Below, piece by piece: positions 46,694-64,000 of a stretch of 64,000 bases of DNA. The notes beneath the pieces are model-generated. The model saw nothing but the letters and a program-made list of their open reading frames with translations. It did not search any database and had not been told where the DNA came from. The DNA comes from Pycnopodia helianthoides (Eukaryota > Echinodermata > Asteroidea > Forcipulatida > Asteriidae), in the NCBI GenBank assembly GCA_032158295.1, contig CM063246.1, forward strand, positions 8,743,608 to 8,807,607. The letters are read 5' to 3'. A program made the translations under genes and the position numbers. Numbering within the stretch: position 1 is the stretch's first letter; every line of letters starts with the position of its first letter.

Positions 46694-49600
46694 GTAAGTA
46701 CTGTCTAACTTTTGTATTTTGTATTCTGTCAGTGCATAGAGCAAGAAACACAGGGCCCTTCCCCTCATGCTCATCGACCGCGGCAGAGTGAACTATTTTG
46801 TTAGATTGTCACCCCAAAAATTTCATGACCTGCCGGCGGGCGGCCATGACCTGACGGCGTATGCCTAAGAAAAATTATACTTGAAAAACAATTGTCATTT
46901 CATGAGATATTATGAATATTTAAATTAAAGTCATATTTCTTTAGTCTGCTGAGTTACTCTGAATACCATCGTACCACTCCAGACTGCTGAAAAGTGGCAG
47001 GCACTGAATTACTGGACAATGTGTTTTGGAATGATTATCTGGTGTTTACACTCAGTTTAGGCCTGCATTTGCCAGATAACATGGAATGGATAATGTCCAA
47101 AGTTGAAAAGGCAAATATTATGTTAGGTCAACCAAGTGACTCGGTGATCGACTATTTCTTATATAAAATATCACAGAGAAACAAATTTACTTGATCTTAC
47201 CCTTTTTTATAATAACAGCTAGTAGGTGGACATTGTGAATGTGAGAAATATTAGTCTTGATCCACACCAACAATGTTGATGTGACTCGTATTCATGAGGT
47301 GGGAATCAATTTGAGGTCTGTGATGGGTTATTATTGTTAATACGATAACACAACCATTATCTGATTATTTGTACTGCAACTGAAAAAAAATGTGTTTGTG
47401 TTCCAGGCTCGTCTTAAATCTACAGTCAAGGTGCTGAGCGGGGGAACAGTGTTGTTTGTGGGTTTCTCCCTTGGGTTTGGAAGCGAGAGATTCTACCGCA
47501 ATGTCGTCATGCCAGGAACACAGTTAGTATTCAATGCAGAGTCGGCTCACAGGTTTGCTGTGAAGACGGCTTCTTGGGGACTCGTACCCAGAAATAAATA
47601 TGTGGACCCGCCATCATTGGTAAGACTAGAGGCAGGCTTGGCTGTAGAATTAATTTAAGGAGAAAATCAGGCTTTTGTATGTTACAATTCCAGAATTCAT
47701 TTGATGAGTTCGCAATGCATGCCCTCTCACATGAATCCTGCCCCACACGCCACCCCCCCCCCCTCCAACAACCCCTCTTCACAAGTCTCCCTCTCACAAA
47801 CGGCCTCTTACAGTCGCAACCCCCCCTCCCTTCCCTTCAGGCCCCCTTTCACACACAAATGCCTCATAAACCTAGTATACACTGAGTCACCAACCAAACG
47901 ATCAACGTTACATGAAGGAGGTGCTGTGTGATAGAGCCAATATCTGGGCATACTTACTGCTTACTAAAATGTCAATTTAATAGAATACCACAAAGTTTTA
48001 TCAGGAATGAGAAATTTATATCTGTAAGTAATGGAGAAATAGCTGAAACAATTTCTTTAGATAAAGAACTTTGATGCTTGTTCTACTTCTGTGGTACTGA
48101 GGATACTGTTCACAGAAGCTGCTGCTTGCAATCTAAAACTCCAGGGGTTGCCAAAAGGTTGAAATTGCATCATTCAAATGTCCTTCCTCAAACTTGGATC
48201 CTAGTTTCAGAGTTTGGGGCATCAATGACTCACCTCTCGTTGTACTGTGAATGATACCCTCTGGTAGGCAGCCTAATGCTGTTTTTAAAAGCAACCTACA
48301 GAAATTAACAAACTGTCCCTTCTCTCCTATAAAATTTTCAGGGAGTTTCAGTTTTGGGGCAACACTTTAGCAACCCAGTTGGTCTCGCTGCGGGCTTTGA
48401 CAAGCACGCTGAAGCTATGGACGGCATGCTGAAGATGGGATTCGGATTTGTGGAGGTCGGGAGTGTGACTCCGGAACCACAGGAGGGCAACCCCAAACCC
48501 AGAGTATTCAGACTGCTGGAAGACAAAGCAATTATTAACAGGTCAGTATGGACCCACTGGCTGTGGGCATCTCGGATATTAGTATGGTTAGATGTTATTA
48601 GCACATGAGTGCCAACAACACTGATTGTACCAACTTTTTTTACACCAACCAACCCAACCAACTCCTCAAAAAAGTTTCAAGCACCAGAATAAATAGGGTG
48701 GCTAAAATTGTTTGTCAATATTAAAGCCATTTGCAAGTGAGATTGGAAAAAGCCTGGTACAACGACTTGTTTAACAGTCACAAATTTAGATTGGAATTGA
48801 TCAGACTAGAGACAGTTTCTTTGTCTCATGGTTAGGGGCAAATTTTTGCGTAATTACGTTGGAGATGGCGAAACACCCACACACAATTCTGAAGGAAAGT
48901 GTATGGCACAATGGTACCAGGCTTTGCCCAACTGGAGGTTGCTTTATATAAACTTGCCCTGAACCATTTGAGGTAGCTACCCTGTCTTTAGTCTGGGGAA
49001 TCCAATTTGAGAGTTCACTTGTGGTCAGACCAATCAAGTCATTGCACCGAACATTATTCATAAATGTACCTTGCAAATGGTTCATATTAGAAATCGAGGG
49101 TTACACAAAATTTAAATGGCAGATGAAACAGTTTACAAATATCAATTCAAAACAGCAAAGAGTCAGAATTTTAGACACCTCTTTGTCTCTGTCTATTTTA
49201 AACAACATGCCTTGGAAATGTTTCAGCTCCAATAACATACTTGCGTCCTCTTTAAATAAATGTCATGCTTTAAAGAAAATAATTTCTACCGTGGCTCATT
49301 GTTTTGTTTTGATGATAGATATGGGTTCAACAGTGAAGGACATGAAAGTGTATTAAAACGACTGAAGGAAAGGAAAAATAGAGGTAAACCACTTACCTGT
49401 ATCTCTCAGAGTAATTATTTAACCACACATATATATAATCTTTCATCATAATATAAATTTTACAAAATTCTGAGACCTGAAAAATATGGTCTCGAGATCC
49501 AGACCGAGACCGGGGTCAAGACCTCCAACACAATCCAATGTTAACTATTAAACAAATGATATGAAACATGGATAATACTTATTTATTCCTGTTATTTCCG

Positions 49601-52600
49601 CAGAAAAGGATGGCATTGTAGGAATTAATTTTGGTAAAAACAAAACCTCACCAGACACTGTGAATGACTATGTGAAGGGTGTGAAGTGCCTTGGTTGTCT
49701 TGGCGACTATCTAGTCATCAATGTGTCCAGCCCCAACACGCCTGGACTCAGAAAAATGCAGGGTAGAGAACAACTTGAAGGACTAATTGACAAGGTTAGA
49801 GCTTTTTTTTCCTAATTGTGCTGTACTAAAGATTATACTAAATACAAGTTGATTATTGGCCCCAAGTTCAGCCGTAAGCTTAAAGGCCCTGTACACTATT
49901 GGTAAGATCGAAAAACACAATGTTCACAGATTCACACATAACTTACATGATTTAAAGTAAGTAATGGTAGAAAGGGTTCCTTAAAATATTTCTGCCTAAA
50001 ATACTATCGTTTCTGAGAAACGAGTAAAACAATAGTAATTATCGTGCGCGATAATTTGAAAAAACAGAAAAAACATAAGATCTCTTTTCACTATTTTCTC
50101 GTGACCTCGATGACCAATTGAGCTCAAACTTTCACAGGTTTGTTTGTTCATGCATATGTTTAATCACACAAAATGTGGACACTGAATTTGAGCTCTTACC
50201 AAAAGTGTACAATACCTTTAAAAGCTACAGGGCCTTTAAGCTTACTATTGGTAAGATCGAAAAACACAAATGTTCACAGATTCACACATAACTTACTTGA
50301 TTTAAAGTAAGTGGTGGTAGAAAGGGTTCCTCAAAATATTTCTGCCTAAAATGCTATCGTTTCTGAGAAATTAGTAAAACAATATGTTTTATCACGCGTG
50401 ATAAAAACTTGATGTTTGAAAAAACAGAAAACACATAAGGTCTCTTTTCTCTTTTCTCGTGACCTCGATAACCAATCGAGCTCAAACTTTCACAGGTTTG
50501 TTTGTTCATGCATATGTTGAATCACACAAAACATGAACACTGTCTGTGGCTATTTTGTCAGCTCTACCAATCCTGTATAATACCTTAAAACAAAACACAT
50601 GGCATGGAAACGCTTGAAATTGATGGATATGTACAACCCACTCACTTTCAGCATAGGACTTGATATAGTGATCTTAGATCCAAACATTAGGGTAGTATTA
50701 GTTACCGTTGGGTGGACTGATTGATTGATTTGGTACTGTACCTCACAATCACCACTCTAGGGTCATGAATACCGATCAGGAATACCGATCTTATCAAAGT
50801 CCAAACAATTAGGTGTTGAGTTACTATGGAGTGGAGTATTTTGATGGATTTGGTACGGTACCCCAAGCCATCTTAGCATGAGGCCAGGCTTGCCAATCAT
50901 ATTTTAATCATTACAGATCATATCACATGTCTTTAAGCCTGATGAATTTGTTTGGATATCATAAACCGGATTCTATAATGTTTTATTACAGGTACTTGAG
51001 GCTAGGGACTCGTTGCCATGTTCTCCGAAACCCCCAGTGCTGATCAAGATTGCCCCAGACCAGACACAGCAAGACAAAGAAGACATTTCAAAAGTTGTCC
51101 TGCAAAAACAGGTCTGCTTAAAATCAACAAATAGAAAAAGTGATCAATTTTTCTGTTAAGTTATTGAAGTTTACTTTCAAAAATCAAGTAAATGTTATTT
51201 TGATTGCTGCTCTTGAGGATCTTCAAAGAATATTTTCTCATTTTTGACAGTTTTTCAGATAAAACAATTTAATTCAAAAATTGCAGCTTACTCTTTAGCA
51301 GTGGTTCGCTGGCCAAAAGCTAGTTAAAGTAAAAATTATTTGTAAGTGGTCTGGCTGGCTAGTTGAGTGTCGGAAAGCATTCCTATTTAATGTTAAATAC
51401 AGACTAATGAAAAAGTAGATGGACAGTGAAATGACAAGATAACTGGTCCTGCTGGCTTGTCACTTAAAGGAACATTACAGAATTGGTTTTTGCTAACAAA
51501 ACAGTTGCTGGCAGTGTAAGCACTTCAAGTAATCCACCATATACATAAAATGACAAACCTGTAGAGGTTTGAGATCGATCGGTCATCTGGGTCACGAGAA
51601 AATAGTGAAAAACAGATTACACATTTGCATGAAATCATATAGATTAAACGAATGAATAAAACGCTCACTGATCGATAAACTCCAATCGGAAAATTAGTTT
51701 ATTCATTTCTCATCAAATATGGCATTTCAGACAGAAATATTTCAAGGGATGTTTTCTACTATCATCATCATTAGACCGTGTAAGTTTTATGTAAATCTGT
51801 GGTCAAAAGTATATTTTACAAGTTTTTTTCTTACCAATTCTGTAATGTTCCTTTAAAATGTTAAGGGCAAACCCTGCGGTGTTACTTGTATCAACTTTAT
51901 ACGCAGTGAACGTTCAAGATTGAAACTAATAATCTGTTTTTTGTATATTGACCAATCCTGAACTTTGTCTTGAAGGTGGATGGTTTGATTGTGACTAACA
52001 CTACAATAAGCAGGCCTGAGAGCCTACAAAGTTGCAACAAAGTAGAAGGAGGTGGGCTCAGTGGACCGCCCCTCAGACAGATGTCTACAGATACAATCAG
52101 CGATATGTATACTCTAACACAGGGTGAGTCGAAACCAGCTAACTTGTTGCCTCACTTCTTCTTTCAAGGCAAAACAAATTACCTTTTTTCATTGAGTTTA
52201 TAGGATTTCAGGCTTTGCATTGTGCAGATTATCGGCCGTATGTCAGCCGTGGCAAATGGCCAAGGGGATGGACGGTTCATGGTCAACACAGAGGGCTTCA
52301 ATGCAAAGTTTCTCTAAAGAGAACTGTAAATCCTGGTGCGAACTTTTCTTCGTTTAGGAACAATATTCCAAAAGTAAAATTAATAGTGTTGATGTGCCAA
52401 AAATTAATAGCGTGGTGGTACCAGAAAACGTTTTGAAAAGCTGGATTGAGCTGGTTAAAATGAAATTCATGAAACGTTTCCACCGACTTCTTTTTTAGGG
52501 AAGCTACCAATCATCGGAGTGGGTGGCGTCAGCTGTGGCCAGGATGCGTTTGAGAAGATCAAGGCAGGGGCAAGTCTAGTACAGCTTTATACTGCATTGG

Positions 52601-53381
52601 CGTACGAGGGGCCACCCTTGATCAACAGAATCAAAAAGGAGCTTGATAAACTGTTAAAGTAAGCCAATAATAATGGTTGTTGACCCAGTGCAAATTCTAG
52701 GAACAGTGACTGCAGTCAAGTCATTACGAAGGTTCAAAGCTGACTTCCTAAACCTAATTTGGGTTACAACGTAAACTTTCACAAAGGTCGTTTTACAAAA
52801 TTCACAAAAGATGATACAAAATGCGTTATTAGGAGCCCTGGTTAAGTTGGCCCTGCCACTGCACAGTCCAAAAAACAGGATTACCAACCATTTATCTGCT
52901 GTCCCATATTGGGAAACCATTCAGCGAATCTATAATTATCACTGCGGTCGAAGCGGACACAAAAATGACGCAACACGTGATTATCATGCGAACAAAAATA
53001 CACAATTATTTAGAACATTTTACACAACATATGAACCCAAGAACAACCACATAAATGAAAGTACTTACATTTACAATGTTGTGATGTCACATCTGTAAAA
53101 AACAACTGACTGTACACTGCTAGGGTTGAGCAAGGCAATAGTTACAAAGCATTGGAAACATTCCCCATATGGTGAGGGAACATGTTCCCAACCTAACTTA
53201 GGCGCTGTACAGTGACCTCTGAAAACAAAAATTTTTGTTTTGAGAGACATTTTGGAATCACATTATGAAGGAGGGACTGTATTAAAAGCTAAACCTTGCT
53301 GATTTCAATTTCATTTCCAACAGGGAAAGTGGTTACAAGAGTGTGGTTGAAGCTGTCGGTGCGGACCATAAATCGAGTTGA
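46682..53381 (+). CDS. DHODH: Dihydroorotate dehydrogenase (quinone), mitochondrial
   Basis: Oxidises dihydroorotate to orotate in pyrimidine synthesis, passing electrons from FMN to ubiquinone at the mitochondrial inner membrane (class 2 family). Exons: 46682-46693 (proposed), 47407-47619, 48342-48541, 49319-49383, 49604-49794, 50992-51111, 51976-52123, 52499-52658, 53324-53381. About 388 residues (human 395). N-terminus: basic residues, then a membrane segment ([19 protein letters not shown]), then ESAHRFAVK. Motifs: [49 protein letters not shown] with the catalytic serine, [23 protein letters not shown] and VQLYTAL. Phases agree through all junctions and the stop is TGA at 53379-53381. The first exon (M-P-V-S, donor GTAAGT) is the only uncertain part. 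Confidence 0.96.
47735..47850. repeat. C-rich low-complexity stretch
   Basis: Pyrimidine- and C-rich DNA (ccccccccctccaac, cccccctcccttccct) in DHODH intron 2. Open frames on both strands here are compositional. Confidence 0.7.
49881..50222. mobile_element. Miniature hairpin element, family B
   Basis: Begins ttaaaggccctgtacactat and ends gtgtacaatacctttaa. It contains the same palindrome core (atcgtgcgcgat) and ctcgatgaccaattgag. It is in the reverse orientation relative to 16463-16803. Intronic in DHODH. Confidence 0.85.
50229..50590. mobile_element. Second family B element, adjacent
   Basis: Follows the previous copy after a few bases: agggcctttaagcttactat, then cttgatttaaagtaagtggt, with a core atcacgcgtgat and an end ctaccaatcctgtataatac, matching the variant at 21472-21858. 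The two copies side by side suggest a tandem or nested insertion. Confidence 0.8.
51464..51856. mobile_element. Miniature hairpin element, family A
   Basis: Ends ttaaaggaacattacagaat and attctgtaatgttcctttaa are perfect. Relative to the copy at 41190-41544 it keeps an internal segment of about 40 bp (aaacgctcactgatcgataa) that the other lacks. Intronic in DHODH. Confidence 0.9.
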
Positions 53382-53630
53382 CGGGAAAACAACCAACAAA
53401 GCTAGAAGAGGAACCAACAGGTCAAGTAAAGATCATCACAGACCTTCATAAGGCTGTGGCCAATCTTCTAGATATTTAAATCCTTTTGAGCCTGTTGACA
53501 GTAATGGCACTAATTCATATTCTAGGTCCGACATCTTTTTGTTCTGGCCTGTTTGGTAATCTGTCTTCGCAGTGGAGGAATATTGGCTGTTGATAGAGGA
53601 GTAAGCAGCTTGTTGTTTTGGGGTGGGGGC
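53382..53630. other. DHODH 3' flank
   Basis: Probable 3' untranslated region and flank. No further exon; no clear AATAAA was seen before the repeat element begins at 53631. Confidence 0.5.
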
Positions 53631-54341
53631 TTAACCCATATCCGCCGACCTACGGATTTATCCGTAGAACACGTGAATGCTACAAACGCTGAACTACGGA
53701 TAATCACGTAGCTAAATTAACGCGAAATCATTGCATCATTGATAAAAGCCTGATTGCCCTCATATGTATTGTTTGAAGCTTTGCATGGTGTGGACAAATG
53801 GGAAGAACTATAAATAAATAAATATATAGTAAACTTGCGGGTACAACCATGTGTAAATCTCTTTTGTGTGAGTGTTGGCTCTGAGAAGAGCCGGTTTGGT
53901 CTCGACGTTTCGAACAGTATACTCTGCTCGTCTTCAGGAGAATGCTCTGCTCGTCTTCTTCTCCTGAAGACGAGCAGAGTATACTGTTATAAAGCGAACT
54001 ATCCAAGCATAGTGCTCTAGTAACAGCATTAATCAATCTAATATTTTTCATTACTTGAAATATAAAAAACAGAATTTTTAGTTATGAAACTAAACATTTT
54101 TGCCACAATTTTCCTGCATTGTACTATTGACATGAATAATGAAACATGATCTATTTTATATGAGAATAAAGATAATTTCCTACTCTTTCCACCAGTATAT
54201 AATTTGTTGGGGTTAGATTCTTGGTAGAGCTGTAAAAAATAAATGTTTAGTGTAATGCCCCTCCGTTTCATGTGTTCGTGAAATGGGCTTCGACATTTTC
54301 GACCATTGTGTACACAAAACCGTTCGGCGGATATGGGTTAA
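53631..54341. mobile_element. 711-bp element bounded by 17-bp inverted repeats
   Basis: Left end ttaacccatatccgccg (53631-53647) and right end cggcggatatgggttaa (54325-54341) are exact inverted repeats. Inside are a perfect 29-bp inverted repeat (53914-53942 with 53959-53987, 16-base spacer) and a hammerhead-like motif. No long open frame. It could be a non-autonomous transposon, or two unrelated fragments with matching ends. Confidence 0.6.
53898..53942 (-). ncRNA. Hammerhead-ribozyme-like motif
   Basis: On the minus strand, in order: TCTC (stem I), CTGAAGA (core), C, GAGCAG (stem II), loop AGTATA, CTGTTC (stem II), GAAAC, GTC (cleavage-type triplet), GAGA (stem I). Stem II is six pairs including one G-U, and stem I is four pairs. 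The core CUGANGA and GAAA agree with type I hammerheads, which are known in Penelope-like retroelements. Odd points: one unpaired C after CTGAAGA, and stem III would be just AC/GT with no loop, workable only as a dimer. Probably derived from such an element; activity unknown. Confidence 0.45.
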
Positions 54342-54342
54342 A

Positions 54343-54574
54343 TTAGCCCTTCCAATGAAATATGCTAATTACATTCACCCATGCATACAAACAGGGACAC
54401 TATTGTTTGGGCAAACGCCACAGTTGTGCACTAGGCAGACGCACAATCGCGTATGTGTCACATCACCATCAGCCCCATACCAAAAGGCAAGATGTGGACT
54501 CATTTTGCCCACCAGTAGTGTTAGTTTGCCTGCCAATGTGCAATATACATATTTCATGGGAAAGGTCTATTTAA
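54343..54574. mobile_element. Inverted-repeat element, related to 42750-42960
   Basis: Starts ttagcccttccaatgaaata and ends atttcatgggaaaggtctat. The interior has gtgcactaggcagacgcaca, also in the relative at 42750-42960 in the opposite orientation. It starts directly after the right end of the 711-bp element. Confidence 0.75.
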
Positions 54575-56480
54575 TAGTGGCACCATCACATAAAGAGAAT
54601 TTTGAGAAAAGAAATGATATCATATTGTGTAAGGTGAAGAATGAAATTTGCAGTAGAAACTAAGGTGAAGGTAAACAATAATTATTAGAAAATTATGAAT
54701 CACCATACCAATGTGGATTTTAACAACACAATGTTATATTAAAAACACTTTGTTTTTTGGGGCAGTGTTTTTTCCTTGACATTTTAAATTGTGCTTATAT
54801 ATGCAATCTTTTTGAAATATCACTGCCAAGTAATTACTTCACAAAAGACAACCACAATTATGTTTCAGGGAAACTGTTTTTAATAACTTTATTTTCATAC
54901 TGCATGTATTTAGGAAAAACAATGTGATACAAAAAAGCTACGCTATTTGTACATTAATTAAGTTTGGGTCGATCATTGAATAATGTTGAACAAACTTGCA
55001 AGATCACTGACATTGGTTTGGAGATCGTTAGTCATGTTAATATTTGTACATGTAGTTGTTCTCTGCATCAACAAAATGTGTTTGAAATCGGCACCTCAAA
55101 GTCAGAATGAAAAAGCTGTCCATTGCATGCATATTGTTTGAACCTTGTGCAAAAAATAATATTTTATTGAGTGCAAGGGGCCGACCTACATCAGGGATTG
55201 GCTTAGTGCATGAGCCAATGCCTTGGTTGCTAAACATAAAAAACAATGGGTGTTGGTATTAAGGACATTGTGTATAGACCCCCCCGACTCTGATGTCACA
55301 TGCAGCTACAGCCATTTTGGGAGTCAAATTGCATGTAAAGATATGGTGCATGTCTCGCCACGTGCGCATCACCTAAACAGCCCTCACGTCGACCTTGCGA
55401 TGACACAGTGTAAGTGAATTGACTTTTCAGAATGATGCGGAACCTAAGGTCAAACCGTCGGGAACATATCAGTCACCGATTGTTTACGACCTGAGAATTA
55501 CTATGATATTAAGAAAATCAACAGTTGCAAGGGTAAAGAAGTTCCAACTTCTGCAATGTGTTCCTGTCATTCGGGAATCAAATTCGGGGTCCGTCTGTAG
55601 TTGTGATGTCATGCCCGCATATATTTTGCTGCTAGCCAATCAGTGTGCGGCAAAATTAGTGAAAGAATGGCAATTGCCGAGTGGACTAGCAAATATCACA
55701 TTACAAATGACACATTTCAATTTATAATCCTTTTTAAAGAAAAATTTGTTTAATTTTTGTCTCGGAACTTACCGTCAAAACGTGCGCCGCCATATTGAAA
55801 AAGGATTGTGATCGCATTTGTGTCTACATCACGGAATAAACGTCGCAGATGGATTGTGGGCACAAGCAAAGTGCAGGTCATCCCCCAGCAGGACAGCTTA
55901 AGATGCACACTGCACATTAACATCCTGGAATCTGACTTCCAAAATGGCTCAAGTAAGATTGATTGTGTAATGATGACGTGTGAGTTGTGCCATTAGTACG
56001 TTTTTGGTGGTTATTTTTGTAAAAAAACAAAACGGAGTGGTATAGACGGCAATGCTTAAACACAAACTGTCTACATTCTGATGGCAAACAATTGAAAATC
56101 AGATTTAAACTCGGAACAACATCATGCTTGCATTTTGTATCAAGCAATTGAATTGCATTGGCCCAGTTCTCAATACAGTTTCCTTAAATAATCATTAATG
56201 TATAACTACAACAAAGAACTCATTTATCATTCTTGAAAACAACAGGATTCTTGAAAACAACTATGTCTACATTATTTAAATGTGATTATTTAGGCTATCA
56301 TTATCTTGTAAAAATGGGGAAAAAGAGCATTTGTCATCATCCAGATAAACGACATTTGTTTGAAAGTTTACCTAAATAATGGGTGAAGTAGAAATAAACC
56401 CTGAAAATTATAACAAAAGTTAATCAGTTTATAGCTGTGTATAAGACAATGACACGGAATGAAACTGAAATTAATAGATT
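54575..56480. other. Convergent intergenic region, DHODH to PSMA7
   Basis: No coding exon recognised on either strand. Dispersed repeat pieces: the gcagctacagccattttggg word near 55302-55321 and agtcacc/gaatcaaattcgg-type repeats at 55430-55620. Small open frames (up to 102 codons) show no family features. Confidence 0.5.
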
Positions 56481-57126
56481 GACTGACTTGCTTTATATGA
56501 CTGGTAGCTTTTATTATGACTGACTGAATGTAATAATGACTGGCACTGGTGGTCATTATGATGAACACCAATGTCATTATGACTGACCGGTAGTGTGTTA
56601 TCATCGACTGACTAGTGGTCATTATAACGATTGACCGGTGGTCATCATATTTTTGCTGGTCAGTATAATGTACTTACGTAACGGTGTCATAACAACCAGT
56701 CGTTATTTTAACACCTGACTGTTGGTCATCAAATGAATACCAGTGGTTGTTACAATGAATAACAAGTGTCATCATGGTGTTTGTGGTCAATATAACTACT
56801 TGACAATGTCATAAATGAGCAGTCGATATTTTGACAACTGACAGTCTGCCATAATAGTATCTGATGAGTGGTCGTGATATCTGACCAGAGGTCATCACTA
56901 TGACTGACCTGGCATCGTCATAACTGATCATTATGTTAAAGATTGACTGGGCAGTCATTATGAAACCCGATTGAGGGGCCATTATAAATGACTGACCTGG
57001 CGTCATAACTGACTGAAGACCACAGCGACAACTGACTGGAGGTCATATTGACTGCCCAGTCATTATGATGACAAGTGACTAGAGGTAGTTATAATGACCA
57101 AGTAGTCACTATTGACTGAGGGGTCA

Positions 57127-57150
<24 letters not shown>
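56480..57150. repeat. Degenerate gtcattatgactgac repeat
   Basis: Repeated words gtcattat, gactgactg, actggtggtcat and their variants at irregular spacing, about 30-45 bp apart. The array runs into the last PSMA7 exon: its final unit supplies the stop codon and last few codons. Confidence 0.8.
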
Positions 57151-63360
<6,210 letters not shown>

Positions 63361-63755
63361 TTAAAGGAACATTACAGAATTGTGTTTTGCTAACAAAACA
63401 GTTGCTGGCAGTGTAGGGCCTTAGCACTTTATGTAATCCACCATATACATAAACTGACAAACCAATAGAAGTTTGAGATCGATCGGCCATCTGGGTCACG
63501 ATAAAATAATGAAAAACCGATTACACATTTGCATGAAATCATATAGATTCAACAAATGAATAAAACGCTCACTGAGCGATAAACTCCAATCGGAAAATTA
63601 CTGTTAATTCATTTATCATCAATATGGCATTTCAGACAGAAATATTTCAAGGGATGTTTTCTACTATCATCATCATTAGACCGTGTAAGTTTAAATCTGT
63701 GATCAAAAGTATATTTTTACAAGTTTTTTTCTTACCAACTCTGTAATGTTCCTAT
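63361..63755. mobile_element. Miniature hairpin element, family A
   Basis: Starts ttaaaggaacattacagaat and ends actctgtaatgttcctataa, the last end carrying substitutions. It keeps the internal segment aaacgctcactgagcgataa shared with 51464-51856. Confidence 0.85.
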
Positions 63756-64000
63756 AACTAGCTTTGTTTAAAAAATCCTCTTCAAAACTTCCACATTGTA
63801 AAAAGTCTACCACAAACTCAAAATCATGTCATTTTACAGAATCCCATCTTAAAGATCTTGTTTCGCAGAGGCCCCTTTCGGCTTTAAAAAATAACGTGGA
63901 TTTTGGTACCGCGTGCTTCAACCGGCAGACAGAGCCAACAAGACAAAAGCAAAACCGAAGCTGCGATTTCGAAAAGGCCCTAGACACAATGAGGACTTGT
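63756..64000. other. Right window edge, unassigned
   Basis: No exon or repeat recognised. The last 100 bases (aggcccctttcggc, then cgaaaaggccc) hold a short complementary pair. Nothing else seen. Confidence 0.4.

Noticed and set aside
47392..47406. A GTG start for DHODH at 47392
   Set aside because: Nuclear animal genes start with ATG, and the bases just before 47407 (ttccag) form a splice acceptor that joins a small upstream exon in phase.
53828..54051. A coding gene in the 711-bp element
   Set aside because: The open frames on both strands pass through the inverted repeats and have no domain features.

Overview
This is eukaryotic, animal-type genomic DNA. Genes are split into many short exons with GT/AG introns, the base composition is AT-rich, and the introns are full of small repeats (hairpin elements, tRNA-derived SINEs, minisatellites). 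The three recognisable genes are conserved housekeeping genes. Protein similarity and the style of the repeats suggest a marine deuterostome, probably an echinoderm and perhaps a sea star. The species is inference; the sequence alone does not fix it.

Layout. Positions 1-8815 are a block of satellites: a 55-bp satellite (1-5170), a 63-bp satellite (5191-5995), a 17-bp AT-rich satellite (6319-7515), a G/T-rich stretch (8096-8335) and a second, more homogeneous 63-bp array (8408-8815). No gene was found there. Positions 10693-46090 (minus strand) hold a complete DDX1 RNA helicase gene in 31 coding exons. Positions 46682-53381 (plus strand) hold DHODH, mitochondrial dihydroorotate dehydrogenase, in 9 coding exons. 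DDX1 and DHODH are head to head with 591 bp between start codons, so they probably share a bidirectional promoter. Positions 57127-62438 (minus strand) hold a complete PSMA7-like proteasome alpha subunit gene in 6 exons, convergent with DHODH. The right end (62439-64000) is upstream sequence with one more hairpin repeat and no gene seen.

The three genes serve separate core functions: RNA processing, pyrimidine synthesis and protein degradation. Their clustering is positional, not an operon.

No new multi-gene system was found. The observations most worth following are: a hammerhead-ribozyme-like fold at 53898-53942 inside a 711-bp inverted-repeat-bounded element; a PSMA7 stop codon and last residues that lie inside a minisatellite; a one-base reading-frame conflict in DDX1 between the exons at 25138-25197 and 24365-24417; higher-order structure in the satellites; and a 69-bp minisatellite fused to the tail of a degraded retroelement. 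Many long open frames in the satellites are artefacts of repeat periods that are multiples of 3 (63, 69) or that combine to one (55 x 3).
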